Of a stretch of DNA of 64,000 nt, positions 1 through 7,990 are shown piece after piece. How positions within the stretch are numbered: the stretch's first letter is position 1; each line of letters begins with the position of its first letter. The notes beneath the pieces are model-generated. The model was not told where the DNA came from, did no database searches, and saw only the letters and a list, made by a program, of their open reading frames with translations. This stretch comes from VMGX01 sp038065915 (GTDB lineage: Bacteria > Patescibacteriota > Minisyncoccia > Phycocordibacterales > 21-14-all-36-13): assembly GCA_038065915.1 (NCBI GenBank), contig JBBTPZ010000002.1, positions 9,662 to 73,661 of the forward strand. The letters are read 5' to 3'. Both the position numbers and the translations under genes were made by a program.

Positions 1-1324
1 CAAAATACAATTCAACTTTACCAGTTGGACCATTCCTGTGTTTTTCTATTAATAATTCGGCGATGTTAGGTTTATCGGAATCCTCTTTGTATTTATCTTC
101 TCTGTGTATAAATACAACGACATCAGCATCTTGTTCAATAGAACCAGAATCTCGCAAATCGGATAATCTAGGTCTTCCACCCCTTTGTTCAACCGCTCTT
201 GATAACTGTGACAGAGCTATAACAGGTATATCCAATTCTCTTGCCAATGTTTTTAAAGAACGGGATATTTCTGTAACTTGATTTACCATTGAATCAGACA
301 TTTTCATTCTTCCGCTCGGAATCATTAGTTGTAAATAATCAACAATAATAAGTTTTATGTCTCTTTCACTTTTTAATCTTCTTGCCACGGACCTCATTTT
401 TGTAATTGTATTTCCTGGTTGGTCATCAATAAAAATAGGTGCTTTTGATAAAAGGTCCAGAGAATCTCTCAAACGCCCAAAATCATCTTCGGCCGTTATT
501 TTACCAGTTCTTAATTTCCATGCATCAACTCTTGATTCTGCCGATAGCATTCTGTCAACAAGTTGTTGTGAACTCATTTCAAGAGAAAAAATACACACGG
601 CATTGTTATGGTTTACGGCTGTTTTTCTTGCGATGTCCAAAGCCAAGGAGGTCTTTCCCATTGACGGACGAGCGGCTAAAATTATTAAATCAGATTTTTG
701 AAAACCAGATAATTTATTATCCAATTCTTGAAAACCGCTAGACACACCTCTCAAGTCAGTTCCGGATTTATGTAATCTGTCCATTCTATCCCATGCTTCG
801 CCGAGCTCATCTTTAAGATGAACATAAGGTCTAACTTTTGAAAGATTGGTCACATTGAATATCTTTTTTTCTGCCTTGTCTAAAATTTCATCAATATCTT
901 CATCATCACTACCTTCGTCATAACCAATAGATGAAATATGATTTGCTGCCTCTATCAAATTTCGCATTTTGTATTTGTTGTAAATAATTTTTGTGTAATA
1001 CAAAGCATTTGCCGCACTCGGAACAATTGATACAAGGTCAGTTAAATAACTTCTCCCGCCGACTCGTTCAAGTTTTTTTCTTTCGTTCAATTTTGAAGAA
1101 ACTGACAACAAATCAATCGGGTCTCCCTTTGAAAGTAAATCTAACATTATTCCATAAATTATTTTATGTTTTTCGGAATAAAAACATTCCGGAGATAATA
1201 TGTCAGCAATCTCATGAATGATTTCTGGTTTTAACATAATAGAACCGAGAAGCGCTTTTTCCGCTTCAATATTTTGAGGTGGAACTCTTAGTTCGTTGGT
1301 TATTTGATTAGTTGTGTTTGCCAT
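1..1324 (-). CDS. dnaB: Replicative DNA helicase DnaB (3' end cut by window edge)
   Basis: This is the hexameric helicase that unwinds DNA at the replication fork and recruits primase. Translating the minus strand from the ATG at 1322-1324 gives a continuous 441-codon frame running off the window. The N-terminal domain begins with PQNIEAEKALLGSIML. The RecA-like C-terminal domain has Walker A ARPSMGKTSLAL, Walker B IIVDYLQLM and the SQLSRAVEQR motif. The frame ends in KHRNGPTGKVELYF, which is close to the usual DnaB C-terminus, so few residues are missing. No intein or insertion is visible. It is the last gene on this edge, and the spacer upstream carries a D-type repeat and the promoter of a divergent small gene. 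Confidence 0.96.
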   Translation of the reverse strand, partial: MANTTNQITNELRVPPQNIEAEKALLGSIMLKPEIIHEIADILSPECFYSEKHKIIYGIMLDLLSKGDPIDLLSVSSKLNERKKLERVGGRSYLTDLVSIVPSAANALYYTKIIYNKYKMRNLIEAANHISSIGYDEGSDDEDIDEILDKAEKKIFNVTNLSKVRPYVHLKDELGEAWDRMDRLHKSGTDLRGVSSGFQELDNKLSGFQKSDLIILAARPSMGKTSLALDIARKTAVNHNNAVCIFSLEMSSQQLVDRMLSAESRVDAWKLRTGKITAEDDFGRLRDSLDLLSKAPIFIDDQPGNTITKMRSVARRLKSERDIKLIIVDYLQLMIPSGRMKMSDSMVNQVTEISRSLKTLARELDIPVIALSQLSRAVEQRGGRPRLSDLRDSGSIEQDADVVVFIHREDKYKEDSDKPNIAELLIEKHRNGPTGKVELYF

Positions 1325-1410
1325 TAGTGAGATTCTAACATAGTGATGTTTGGTGGGGAATAGACGGAAGAGTCAAAAAGTTGAAATAGTGTGGATGAGT
1401 GGGGATAGTG

Positions 1411-1478
1411 AAAATTAAAAATGAAAAAATCAAAATGTAAAATGACAATGTAAAAATCTTAAAATGTTGTCATTTAAG
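1411..1478. repeat. Family D AT-rich repeat arm
   Basis: The segment reads as AAAATGNAAAA-TCAAAATG-AAAATGACAATG-type sequence. The same string recurs, in either orientation, at about 7945-7990, 15590-15772, 16888-17100, 23990-24095, 42495-42645, 56710-56760 and 60150-60208. This copy is a single arm without the central hairpins seen in the longest copies. Confidence 0.6.
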
Positions 1479-1495
1479 GGTGTATTTTGAAATGC

Positions 1496-1525
1496 TTGAC
1501 AAAACATAATTAAATATGCTATAAT
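1496..1525 (+). promoter_or_regulatory. Consensus promoter of the 76-aa gene
   Basis: TTGACA at 1496-1501 and TATAAT at 1520-1525 are separated by 18 nt. Both hexamers match the sigma-70 consensus exactly. It reads into the small gene at 1571. Confidence 0.85.
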
Positions 1526-1570
1526 ACATGCAGATAACAAATCCTAAATTCTAACGAAAGGAGAAATAAA

Positions 1571-1801
1571 ATGTTAAATTTTTTTGAATCCGGGAAAGGC
1601 AACTCTTTAAGAGTTGCTGTTAATTCATTGATTAATTACAACTCTAATATTCTTTCCGTTTCTTTTGGAAATGGAAGAGTTGAAGTGGTTGTAGAAAAAA
1701 TCCCCCCAAGATTTAAGGGGAAAATAATTACAAAACAGGACAAAATTAAAAATTACATCGTTTATTACGGTGTAAATAATAATATTTTAATTATCTTCTA
1801 A
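1571..1801 (+). CDS. Small unknown protein, 76 aa
   Basis: I do not recognise this protein. It is basic, with predicted beta character in its middle (VSFGNGRVEVVVEKIPPRF) and no membrane segment. The ATG at 1571 is preceded by AAAGGAG at 1557-1563. It forms a complete monocistronic unit with a perfect promoter (1496-1525), a roughly 40-nt leader and an intrinsic terminator directly after the stop. It lies alone on the plus strand between the minus-strand genes dnaB and cysS. The strong expression signals argue that it is a real gene. Confidence 0.7.
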   Translation: MLNFFESGKGNSLRVAVNSLINYNSNILSVSFGNGRVEVVVEKIPPRFKGKIITKQDKIKNYIVYYGVNNNILIIF

Positions 1802-1806
1802 AAAAT

Positions 1807-1838
1807 AAGCCGATGATGTGAATCCTCGGCTTTTTTCT
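1807..1838 (+). terminator. Intrinsic terminator of the 76-aa gene
   Basis: AAGCCGA (1807-1813) pairs with TCGGCTT (1826-1832), followed by a T run. Confidence 0.8.
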
Positions 1839-1872
1839 TTTTTAAAAACAAAAATATTATAGATTGAAAAGC

Positions 1873-3231
1873 TTATTTAACGCTTTTCAATTCAAATCCA
1901 TCTTTTGTATCCTTCAGTTCATAACCAAGTCCTTCAATTTTTTTGCGAATTTCATCTGCCTTTTCCCATTCCTTGTTTTTTCTTGCCAACTCGCGTTCTT
2001 GCGCGAGTTTTCTTATTTCTTGTGGGATTTCTTGTACTTCAATTTTATCCAAACCAAATCCAAAAATTTTATCAAATTCAAGCAGGGTAGCTTTTTTGTC
2101 TGAGTTTTCAACAGAATCGTCTTTTACTAATTTCCACACCAAAGCTACCGCTTCAGGTATAGCTAGATCATTTTCTAATAATTTTTTAAATTCACTGATA
2201 TATTTTTTGTCGGGTTTTTTAATCTCATTTCCAATTTCATTATAGAAATTACAAAGTTTTTCAAGAGCACTTTGAGCGCCAATAAGCGCTTCCCAAGAAA
2301 AATTCATTTCAGAACGATAATGTGCTGTGAGAGTCAAATAACGATAGGAAAGGGAATTAATGTTTTTTTCTTTTAAAGTATCAAGTGTAATTACATTTCC
2401 GATTGATTTAGACATTTTTTCTGCTTCTGAAGACAAATTTTCTTTTATATTCAAAAAACCTCCGTGAATCCAATATTTTACAAAATGTTTACCTGAAACC
2501 GCCTCACTTTGCGCAATTTCATTTGTGTGATGGGGGAATATTAAGTCAGTTCCACCTGTATGCATATCAAAACTTTCTCCCAAACATTTTGTAGACATTG
2601 CAGAACATTCTATATGCCATCCCGGACGGCCCTTGCCAATTTCTGTGTCCCAGTAAATCTCGCCGTCATCTTTATCGTAAAATTTCCACAGAGCAAAATC
2701 TTGAGGGTTGTCTTTTTCATATTTATCGTTTTTGATTCGTGATTTTGATTTTGAAACATTTTTTAATCCCGCGAGTTGTCCATAGTTTTTTGATTTTTGA
2801 ATAGAAAAATAAATCCCATCCTCTGTTTTATAAGCATAATCATTTTCAATCATTTTTTTAATCATCTCAACCATTTTTTCTATATTTTCAGTTGCTCTTG
2901 GTGTTTTCTCTGGTATTTCAATATTTAATTCTTTTAAATCAGCAAAAAACAATTCTTCATATTTTTGTGTGATTTCTTTTTGTTTATTTTTTTCTCCCTT
3001 ACTTTCTTTAATAATTCTATCGTCTATGTCGGTTATATTCATTACATGGTTTACTTTATATCCCAAAAAATTAAAAGTTCTTTTCAAAACATCTGTAGAG
3101 ATAAATGTACGAAGATTACCTATATGTGCGCGAGAATAAACAGTTGGTCCACAAGTATAAATATCCACATTTGGTGGATTTATTGACTCAAATTTTTCAA
3201 TTTTTCTGGACAAGGTGTTATATAATTTCAT
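1873..3231 (-). CDS. cysS: Cysteinyl-tRNA synthetase
   Basis: Charges tRNA-Cys with cysteine; class I synthetase in the cytoplasm. The 452-residue protein has near-standard length. The N-terminal CGPTVYSRAHIGN holds the first zinc cysteine and the HIGH-type motif. WHIECSAM and HHTNEIAQSE carry the other zinc ligands, and KMSKSIGN is the KMSKS loop. The start ATG (3229-3231) has no Shine-Dalgarno site, but TAAAAT with an upstream TG (3238-3246 region) sits 6 nt before it, consistent with a leaderless mRNA. The 3' end overlaps a hairpin whose arms resemble the ATGGATTCAAA palindrome family. Confidence 0.97.
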   Translation of the reverse strand: MKLYNTLSRKIEKFESINPPNVDIYTCGPTVYSRAHIGNLRTFISTDVLKRTFNFLGYKVNHVMNITDIDDRIIKESKGEKNKQKEITQKYEELFFADLKELNIEIPEKTPRATENIEKMVEMIKKMIENDYAYKTEDGIYFSIQKSKNYGQLAGLKNVSKSKSRIKNDKYEKDNPQDFALWKFYDKDDGEIYWDTEIGKGRPGWHIECSAMSTKCLGESFDMHTGGTDLIFPHHTNEIAQSEAVSGKHFVKYWIHGGFLNIKENLSSEAEKMSKSIGNVITLDTLKEKNINSLSYRYLTLTAHYRSEMNFSWEALIGAQSALEKLCNFYNEIGNEIKKPDKKYISEFKKLLENDLAIPEAVALVWKLVKDDSVENSDKKATLLEFDKIFGFGLDKIEVQEIPQEIRKLAQERELARKNKEWEKADEIRKKIEGLGYELKDTKDGFELKSVK

Positions 3232-3272
3232 ATGATTATTTTAACATTTTTTATTTTTTATTTAAAACTCGT

Positions 3273-3301
3273 TTGACAAATTGAATTTGATTTGATATTA
3301 T
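3273..3301 (+). promoter_or_regulatory. Promoter of the 86-aa gene
   Basis: TTGACA (3273-3278), 17-nt spacer, TATTAT (3296-3301). Confidence 0.8.
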
Positions 3302-3334
3302 TTTGCATAGACAGAACACTAAAAGGAGAATAAG

Positions 3335-3595
3335 ATGAAAACTTCTCAAAAGGATGAAGTTTTCATAAAATGTCCTTCTGACAAATACATGGAGTATTTT
3401 TTCGTAAAAGTTCAGGTTTGTAAAAATGGGTCTGATATTTATGAAATTAAATATTTTGACCCGGATTTCATTCACGAAGATAAGTATTTGCAAAATGCAG
3501 TTCGTGAATTAAGTCAATCAGATAAGGTTTATCTGATTGAAGAATTTAAACTTTTTAAAAAAGAAGGAAGCATTATGAAAACTTTAACAAACTAA
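3335..3595 (+). CDS. Small unknown soluble protein, 86 aa
   Basis: Function not recognised. The product is charged (many Lys, Asp and Glu), has no signal peptide or membrane segment, and contains two cysteines. AAGGAG at 3323-3328 sits 6 nt before the ATG. It has its own near-consensus promoter and a strong terminator, so it is an isolated monocistronic unit between the convergent cysS and corA regions. It shares this architecture, but no visible sequence similarity, with the genes at 1571, 25582 and 53626. Confidence 0.7.
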   Translation: MKTSQKDEVFIKCPSDKYMEYFFVKVQVCKNGSDIYEIKYFDPDFIHEDKYLQNAVRELSQSDKVYLIEEFKLFKKEGSIMKTLTN

Positions 3596-3640
3596 AATCC
3601 GCTGATTTTTTAATTAAAAAACAACAGCGGATTTTTTTTG
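3596..3640 (+). terminator. Intrinsic terminator of the 86-aa gene
   Basis: AAATCCGCTG (3595-3604) pairs with CAGCGGATTT (3625-3634), followed by a T run. Confidence 0.85.
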
Positions 3641-3683
3641 TTTCTATTCTCTAATTGTAGCGAATAGGGGGATAGTTTTTTAT

Positions 3684-3722
3684 CTGCGTACATCTGCTTC
3701 TAATCTGCGTCCATCCGCGATT
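3684..3722. repeat. Family G short direct repeat (ATCTGCG units)
   Basis: Imperfect tandem units of the type ATCTGCGTNCATCTGC. The same units occur at 21374-21425, 54178-54222 and inside the mnmA coding region (57437-57480). Confidence 0.6.
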
Positions 3723-3738
3723 TTGCCGTAGGCAAAAT

Positions 3739-4653
3739 TTACAACCACTTCTTAGATTTAAAATAAAGATAAAATATAATAGCAACTATGAACATTGTTC
3801 CAGTAACTATCCAAAAATCATTTGGCATTCCCACTATAGGTGTGTACTTCGTATTCATTTGAAACAAAGCTGCCAAAATTGTGAGAGGGTAAGCAATAAA
3901 AGAAACGATTGTTAAAACTTTCATTATTTCATTTTGTTTTGTGGACAAAAGTGAATTATTTGTCTCGCGTAACTCATTAAGCATTTCTTTATTTTTTTCT
4001 ATATTTTTTATTATTTTATATTGTTCCGATATTATTGATTTTAAAGAATATGCAAAATTTTTTCCGAAAAAATTTAGAGCAAATTCCTCAAAAGATTTTA
4101 ATATTTCACTATGCGGTGTCATTATTTGTTTAAAATCAAGAAGAATTCTTCCTGTCTCGGAGATTTCTTTAACCATTTCTTTTTCCATGCCCTTGAAAAT
4201 ATCATCTTCAATTTTCTTTAATTTTGAAGAAGTGTATTCAATTTCGTCTGATGTAAACTTGTAAATCTTATTTATCATATGATAAAAAATAAAACCTGCA
4301 TGTCCTCCCATTTCTCCTTTTTCAAGAACGGAATTTACTTCAAATGTTTTTGAAAAATTATGAACGGGGTCAATTGCATCATATCTGGTTGTTATTATAA
4401 ATTTTTTTCCGATTATAAAATCTATTTCTTGCATCACACTTTTTGAATGAGAATGTTTTGTAACGGGGAAGTGTAATATCAAATAAATATAATCGTCATA
4501 CAACTCAACTCTCGGTTTTACAGTAGGCAAAAGTAATTCTTCAGCAACAAAAGGATGGATTAAATATTCCTCCATTAATTTTCTAATCTCATCTTGTTTT
4601 GGTGATTCTATATCAATCCAAGTTAAATCCATGTACTCATATTTAGTTATCAT
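3739..4653 (-). CDS. corA: CorA-type divalent-metal transporter (variant GMN motif)
   Basis: Predicted magnesium or other divalent-cation channel of the inner membrane. The protein has a long soluble cytoplasmic part rich in coiled coil and two C-terminal membrane helices (VLTIVSFIAYPLTILAALF and WIVTGTMFIVAIIFYLYF). The loop between them reads QMN instead of the family signature GMN. I place the start at the ATG at 4651-4653 (MITKYEYMDL). A longer frame would begin in AT-rich sequence containing a TATAAT at 4660-4665, which is better read as a -10 box and makes this another leaderless candidate. The reverse-strand spacer at 3719-3741 holds a small GATTTTGCC hairpin at the 3' end. Confidence 0.88.
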   Translation of the reverse strand: MITKYEYMDLTWIDIESPKQDEIRKLMEEYLIHPFVAEELLLPTVKPRVELYDDYIYLILHFPVTKHSHSKSVMQEIDFIIGKKFIITTRYDAIDPVHNFSKTFEVNSVLEKGEMGGHAGFIFYHMINKIYKFTSDEIEYTSSKLKKIEDDIFKGMEKEMVKEISETGRILLDFKQIMTPHSEILKSFEEFALNFFGKNFAYSLKSIISEQYKIIKNIEKNKEMLNELRETNNSLLSTKQNEIMKVLTIVSFIAYPLTILAALFQMNTKYTPIVGMPNDFWIVTGTMFIVAIIFYLYFKSKKWL

Positions 4654-4659
4654 ATATAT

Positions 4660-4665
4660 ATTATA
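4660..4665 (-). promoter_or_regulatory. -10 box directly upstream of corA
   Basis: TATAAT on the minus strand lies 6 nt before the chosen ATG, predicting transcription starting at or next to the start codon. Confidence 0.55.
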
Positions 4666-4723
4666 CAAGAAAAGAAAAAAACAAAAAAGCAAAAAAAGAA
4701 AATAGGGGATTATTAATAAAAAA

Positions 4724-4756
4724 TCGCCCGAGGTTTAAAATTAAAACCACAGGCGA
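4724..4756 (-). terminator. Terminator after the 56-aa gene
   Basis: TCGCCCGAGGTTT (4724-4736) pairs, with two mismatches, with AAACCACAGGCGA (4744-4756). On the minus strand a T-rich run follows. The stop codon of the small gene lies in the loop. Confidence 0.75.
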
Positions 4757-4911
4757 GGAAATCCTTTAAATCTTTGGATGAAAGGTGTGATTAATATCAT
4801 TTTTGATCCCAAAAATGATATAAACCAAGTTATGTTTCCATCCAAAATCATTTTTGTCTCACATCCGAGTATCAGTGTGAGAACGAAATTGAAAAAAAAT
4901 TTCTTTTTCAT
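4741..4911 (-). CDS. Small putative secreted or lipid-anchored peptide, 56 aa
   Basis: The frame begins MKKKFFFNFVLTLILGCETK: three lysines, a hydrophobic stretch and ILGC, which resembles a lipobox with Cys17 as a possible lipidation site. The remainder is short and hydrophobic and shows no known domain. GGAGGTTAC stands directly before the ATG, and a good terminator overlaps the stop. On the minus strand TTGAAA and TATTAT about 16 nt apart lie roughly 30-60 nt upstream. These signals support a genuine small gene even though it is short. Confidence 0.55.
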   Translation of the reverse strand: MKKKFFFNFVLTLILGCETKMILDGNITWFISFLGSKMILITPFIQRFKGFPRLWF

Positions 4912-4970
4912 GTAACCTCCAAAAGAACTGTTATTAAAATAATAACATTTTTAGATATTTTTTCAATCAT

Positions 4971-4999
4971 TTGCTTCATTCCATGTATTTTGAGATAAT
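4971..4999 (+). promoter_or_regulatory. Extended -10 promoter of the processing protease
   Basis: TTGCTT (4971-4976), 17 nt, then TGAGATAAT with GATAAT at 4994-4999. The ATG at 5008 is 8 nt downstream, so the mRNA should be leaderless. Confidence 0.6.
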
Positions 5000-5007
5000 C
5001 ATTGTTA

Positions 5008-6258
5008 ATGAAAAAAATAATAAATAATAAAATCGCATTAACTTTTTGTGCATTAGCATTTTCAATCGCTGTTTTTTTTGTTGGTTTTTATGCAGGAAAC
5101 AGTAACAATGTCTCAAAAATAGATGAAACATATAAAATAACAAATAATGTAGAAGATATCTCGGGGAAAAACGTGGAAAATGTTGACTTGTCGGATTTTT
5201 GGGCTGTGTGGAGCACTTTAAACGATAAATTTGTTTCTTCAACAACAACAAAAGTGACAAATAAAGAAAAGGTTTGGGGCGCTATAGAAGGTCTCACAAG
5301 TTCATTCGGCGACCCATACACGGTATTTTTTCCTCCAAAAGAAGCAGAAATATTTCAAACAAGTATAAATGGTAATTTTTCTGGTGTTGGAATGGAAATT
5401 GGTATAAAGGATGACCAGCTCACGGTAGTAACGCCACTAAAGGGAACACCCGCGGAAAAATCCGGTATGCTTTCTGGAGATAAAATTATTGCAATAGATG
5501 GTAAAAATACATCAGGCATTAAAGTAGACGAAGCTGTTCAATTAATAAGAGGGGAGAAAGGGACAAAAATAAAATTAACTGTTGTGAGAAAGGGTGTAGA
5601 TAAATCATTTGATGTGGAAATAATTCGTGACACGATAACAATACCGACGATTGATACAAAATTGAGAGATGATGGAATTTTTGTTTTGAGTTTATATAAT
5701 TTCTCATCAGTTTCTCCAAACTTGTTTAAAAATGCATTAAAAGAATTTGTAGATTCAAAGTCGGATAAATTAATTTTAGATTTAAGAGGAAATGCTGGTG
5801 GTTATCTTGGGGCGGCTGTTGATATGGCCAGTTGGTTTTTACCGGAAGGCAAAGTTATTGTAACTGAGGACTTTGGAGAAAAAAACAAGGAACAAAATAA
5901 TATCCATAGGAGTAAGGGATATAATATATTTAATAAAAATTTGAAATTTGTAATACTTGTTGATAATGGTTCGGCTTCCGCATCTGAAATATTAGCTGGC
6001 GCTCTAAGTGAACATGGTGTTGCAAAATTAGTTGGGACGAACACATTTGGTAAGGGGTCAGTTCAAGAACTTATTGATATAGGAAAAGATAGGGCTTCTC
6101 TAAAAGTTACAGTTGCAAGATGGTTGACTCCAAATGGAAAATCTATATCAAATGGTGGTTTAACTCCTGATTACAAAATGGAAAATACCGCCAAAGATAA
6201 AGAAAATAAAATTGATAAACAAATGAATAAGGCGGTTGAGATACTTTTAAAAATGTAA
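5008..6258 (+). CDS. S41 C-terminal processing peptidase (CtpA/Prc family)
   Basis: Membrane-anchored serine protease that trims or degrades envelope proteins after recognising their C-termini. The N-terminus has a signal-anchor (IALTFCALAFSIAVFFVGFYAG). A PDZ domain follows (about residues 100-185, SGMLSGDKIIAIDGKNTSG), then the S41 catalytic domain with the nucleophile in DNGSASASEILAGAL and the lysine in GTNTFGKGSVQ. A TTG at 5002 is in frame, but the ATG at 5008 fits the promoter better. The 3' end is followed at once by an N gap whose other side repeats the last 55 nt. Confidence 0.93.
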   Translation: MKKIINNKIALTFCALAFSIAVFFVGFYAGNSNNVSKIDETYKITNNVEDISGKNVENVDLSDFWAVWSTLNDKFVSSTTTKVTNKEKVWGAIEGLTSSFGDPYTVFFPPKEAEIFQTSINGNFSGVGMEIGIKDDQLTVVTPLKGTPAEKSGMLSGDKIIAIDGKNTSGIKVDEAVQLIRGEKGTKIKLTVVRKGVDKSFDVEIIRDTITIPTIDTKLRDDGIFVLSLYNFSSVSPNLFKNALKEFVDSKSDKLILDLRGNAGGYLGAAVDMASWFLPEGKVIVTEDFGEKNKEQNNIHRSKGYNIFNKNLKFVILVDNGSASASEILAGALSEHGVAKLVGTNTFGKGSVQELIDIGKDRASLKVTVARWLTPNGKSISNGGLTPDYKMENTAKDKENKIDKQMNKAVEILLKM

Positions 6259-6259
6259 A

Positions 6260-6359
6260 NNNNNNNNNNNNNNNNNNNNNNNNNNNNNNNNNNNNNNNNN
6301 NNNNNNNNNNNNNNNNNNNNNNNNNNNNNNNNNNNNNNNNNNNNNNNNNNNNNNNNNNN
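6260..6359. other. Assembly gap (100 N) with 55-bp duplicated flanks
   Basis: Bases 6205-6259 and 6360-6414 are identical, including the end of the protease gene. This is what unmerged contigs overlapping by 55 bp would look like, so the real distance is probably zero. Confidence 0.85.
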
Positions 6360-6481
6360 AATAAAATTGATAAACAAATGAATAAGGCGGTTGAGATACT
6401 TTTAAAAATGTAAAATGCAAATATCAAAATGCAAAATTAAGGAATAAATTTTCTATGAAAATTTATAAACAATAAAATATT

Positions 6482-6922
6482 ATGAAAATTATACTTTTAA
6501 AAGATGTTCCTAAAATTGGACGCAAATATGATATAAAAAATGTTTCTGATGGGTACGCGCAAAATTTTTTAATTCCGCGCGGTCTTGCAAAAATTGCAAC
6601 AAATGAAATTGTAAAAGAAGTTGAAGAAACGAAGAAAAGGAGAGACGAAAAGCAAAAAATAAAAGAAAATTTGCTAGATATGGAAATTAGTAAATTAAAA
6701 GATACTGTTCTTGAAATTAAATCAAAATTAAATGATAAAGGGCATTTATTTGCAAGTATCCGTAAAGAAGAAGTTTCAAAAGAATTGAGTAAAAAACTCA
6801 AAATGGACATAGACACAGAATATATTCAATTGGAACATCCAATAAAGGAAGCCGGTGAACATATCATAAAGATAAAAATAGGGAAGAGAGATGTGGAATT
6901 TAAGGTTTTGATAACCGGATAG
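6482..6922 (+). CDS. rplI: Ribosomal protein bL9
   Basis: Large-subunit protein that binds 23S rRNA near the L1 stalk. The 146-residue product has the N-terminal bL9 domain (MKIILLKDVPKIGRKYDIKNVSDGYAQNFLIPRGLA), a connecting helix and the C-terminal domain. It lies downstream of the protease and ends at a bidirectional terminator shared with rpmA. Presence of bL9 is taxonomically useful because some CPR groups are reported to lack it. Confidence 0.96.
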   Translation: MKIILLKDVPKIGRKYDIKNVSDGYAQNFLIPRGLAKIATNEIVKEVEETKKRRDEKQKIKENLLDMEISKLKDTVLEIKSKLNDKGHLFASIRKEEVSKELSKKLKMDIDTEYIQLEHPIKEAGEHIIKIKIGKRDVEFKVLITG

Positions 6923-6932
6923 TTTTAAAAAC

Positions 6933-6960
6933 AAAAAAGACCTCTTATGAGGTCTTTTTT
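6933..6960. terminator. Bidirectional terminator between rplI and rpmA
   Basis: AAAAAAGACCTC (6933-6944), loop TTAT, GAGGTCTTTTTT (6949-6960). The rpmA stop codon lies inside the loop. Confidence 0.9.
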
Positions 6961-7433
6961 ATTTGCGTAATTTTTTTTGCTACTTTTGCCTCAATACCAC
7001 CAGCTTTCGGCTGGGCTACGAGGTGAACTTTTTTTACTTCTTTTTCAACTTTTTTTTCCGCCTTTTTTATTTCCTTCACCCCGGTACCATCAGCCTTTGG
7101 CTGAGCTACAGGACGAACCTTTTTAACTCTCCTTGCCTTTATTTTTTTAACTTGTTTTTCTCCAATTACATTTATAATTTTCTTTATTAAAACTTTTCCG
7201 TTGAATTTTATTTTTCTCTTACTTTTAAATTCAATTTTTCCGTCAATCAACGCAAATAGGGTATGGTCCTTACCAATTCCAACATTTTTACCAGCCAAAT
7301 ATCTGGTTCCTCTTTGTCTAATTATTATATTGCCAGCTCTTGCTTTTTCTCCATCTTGCAATTTAACACCCAAATATTTTGGTTGTGAGTCCTTTAAGTT
7401 TTTTGCTGAACCCCCGGCTTTACGGTGTGCCAT
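6945..7433 (-). CDS. rpmA: Ribosomal protein bL27 with repeat-derived C-terminal extension
   Basis: bL27 contacts the peptidyl-transferase centre. Residues 1 to about 95 are a normal bL27 (MAHRKAGGSAKNLKDSQPKY, no cleavable N-terminal extension). The protein continues to residue 162 with a Lys/Val-rich tail holding two similar blocks, VRPVAQPKADGTGVKEI and VHLVAQPKAGGIEAKVA. At DNA level these blocks are copies of an interspersed palindromic repeat (family F), also found outside genes at 26067-26104. The stop is inside the terminator shared with rplI. No rplU gene is adjacent. Confidence 0.94.
   Translation of the reverse strand: MAHRKAGGSAKNLKDSQPKYLGVKLQDGEKARAGNIIIRQRGTRYLAGKNVGIGKDHTLFALIDGKIEFKSKRKIKFNGKVLIKKIINVIGEKQVKKIKARRVKKVRPVAQPKADGTGVKEIKKAEKKVEKEVKKVHLVAQPKAGGIEAKVAKKITQIKKTS
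6989..7122. repeat. Two family F palindromic repeats inside rpmA
   Basis: Copies at about 6989-7030 and 7077-7122 share TACCANCAGC, a short loop, GCTG and GCTACNRGG, followed by a T run. A third, partly deleted copy is at 26067-26104 at the 3' end of the histidine kinase gene. Confidence 0.65.
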
Positions 7434-7517
7434 AAATAATCATGAAATCACAAAATCATAAAAACAGTAAATCAAACAAGTTTTAACAATTTCTGATTTT
7501 TATATTAGAATAATAGG

Positions 7518-7940
7518 ATGAGTATATATGATTTAACATCAAAAATCAAGAGTTTTTGGGATGGAATAAGCAATAAGCTGAATAATGACATGTTTGCGAT
7601 AGTGTTGATTATTTTAGTTGGGTTTGGTGGATTTGGATTAGGTCGGTTGTCTGTGAGCGAAGAACAAAAATTTCCAATCAAAATAGAAAATATAAAAACG
7701 GATAATATATTTGCTAACACGCTTACAGGTGTAAAAAATATTGAACAAAGCAGGGAAGTGGGTGGTACTGTAAATGAAGGAGGACAGGTTGTTGCTTCAA
7801 AAAATGGAACGAAGTATCATTATCCGTGGTGTTCTGGCGCAAACAGAATAAGTGAAGCAAATAAGATATATTTTGCTTCTATAGAGGATGCAAAAGAAGC
7901 AGGGTATACTCCGGCATCAAATTGTAAGGGTCTTAAATAA
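7518..7940 (+). CDS. Membrane-anchored protein with Ada-type metal-binding-like C-terminus
   Basis: One membrane helix near residues 27-46 (FAIVLIILVGFGGFGLGRL) is followed by a linker and a C-terminal module, YHYPWCSGANRISEANKIYF...AGYTPASNC. This resembles the small zinc-binding domain of Ada and of some secreted nucleases (YHxPxC...RI...AGYxPCxxC). One of the usual cysteines is replaced (PASNC), so metal binding is uncertain. The gene starts a plus-strand run with the MazG-like and PspC genes. Exact function unknown. Confidence 0.65.
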   Translation: MSIYDLTSKIKSFWDGISNKLNNDMFAIVLIILVGFGGFGLGRLSVSEEQKFPIKIENIKTDNIFANTLTGVKNIEQSREVGGTVNEGGQVVASKNGTKYHYPWCSGANRISEANKIYFASIEDAKEAGYTPASNCKGLK

Positions 7941-7944
7941 TTTA

Positions 7945-7990
7945 AAATGTAAAAATCAAAATGGAAAATGACAATACAAAATCTAAAATA
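7945..7990. repeat. Family D repeat arm overlapping the MazG-like start
   Basis: The string AAAATGGAAAATGACAATAC matches the D-family consensus found in other spacers and encodes the first residues (MENDN) of the next gene. Confidence 0.5.
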
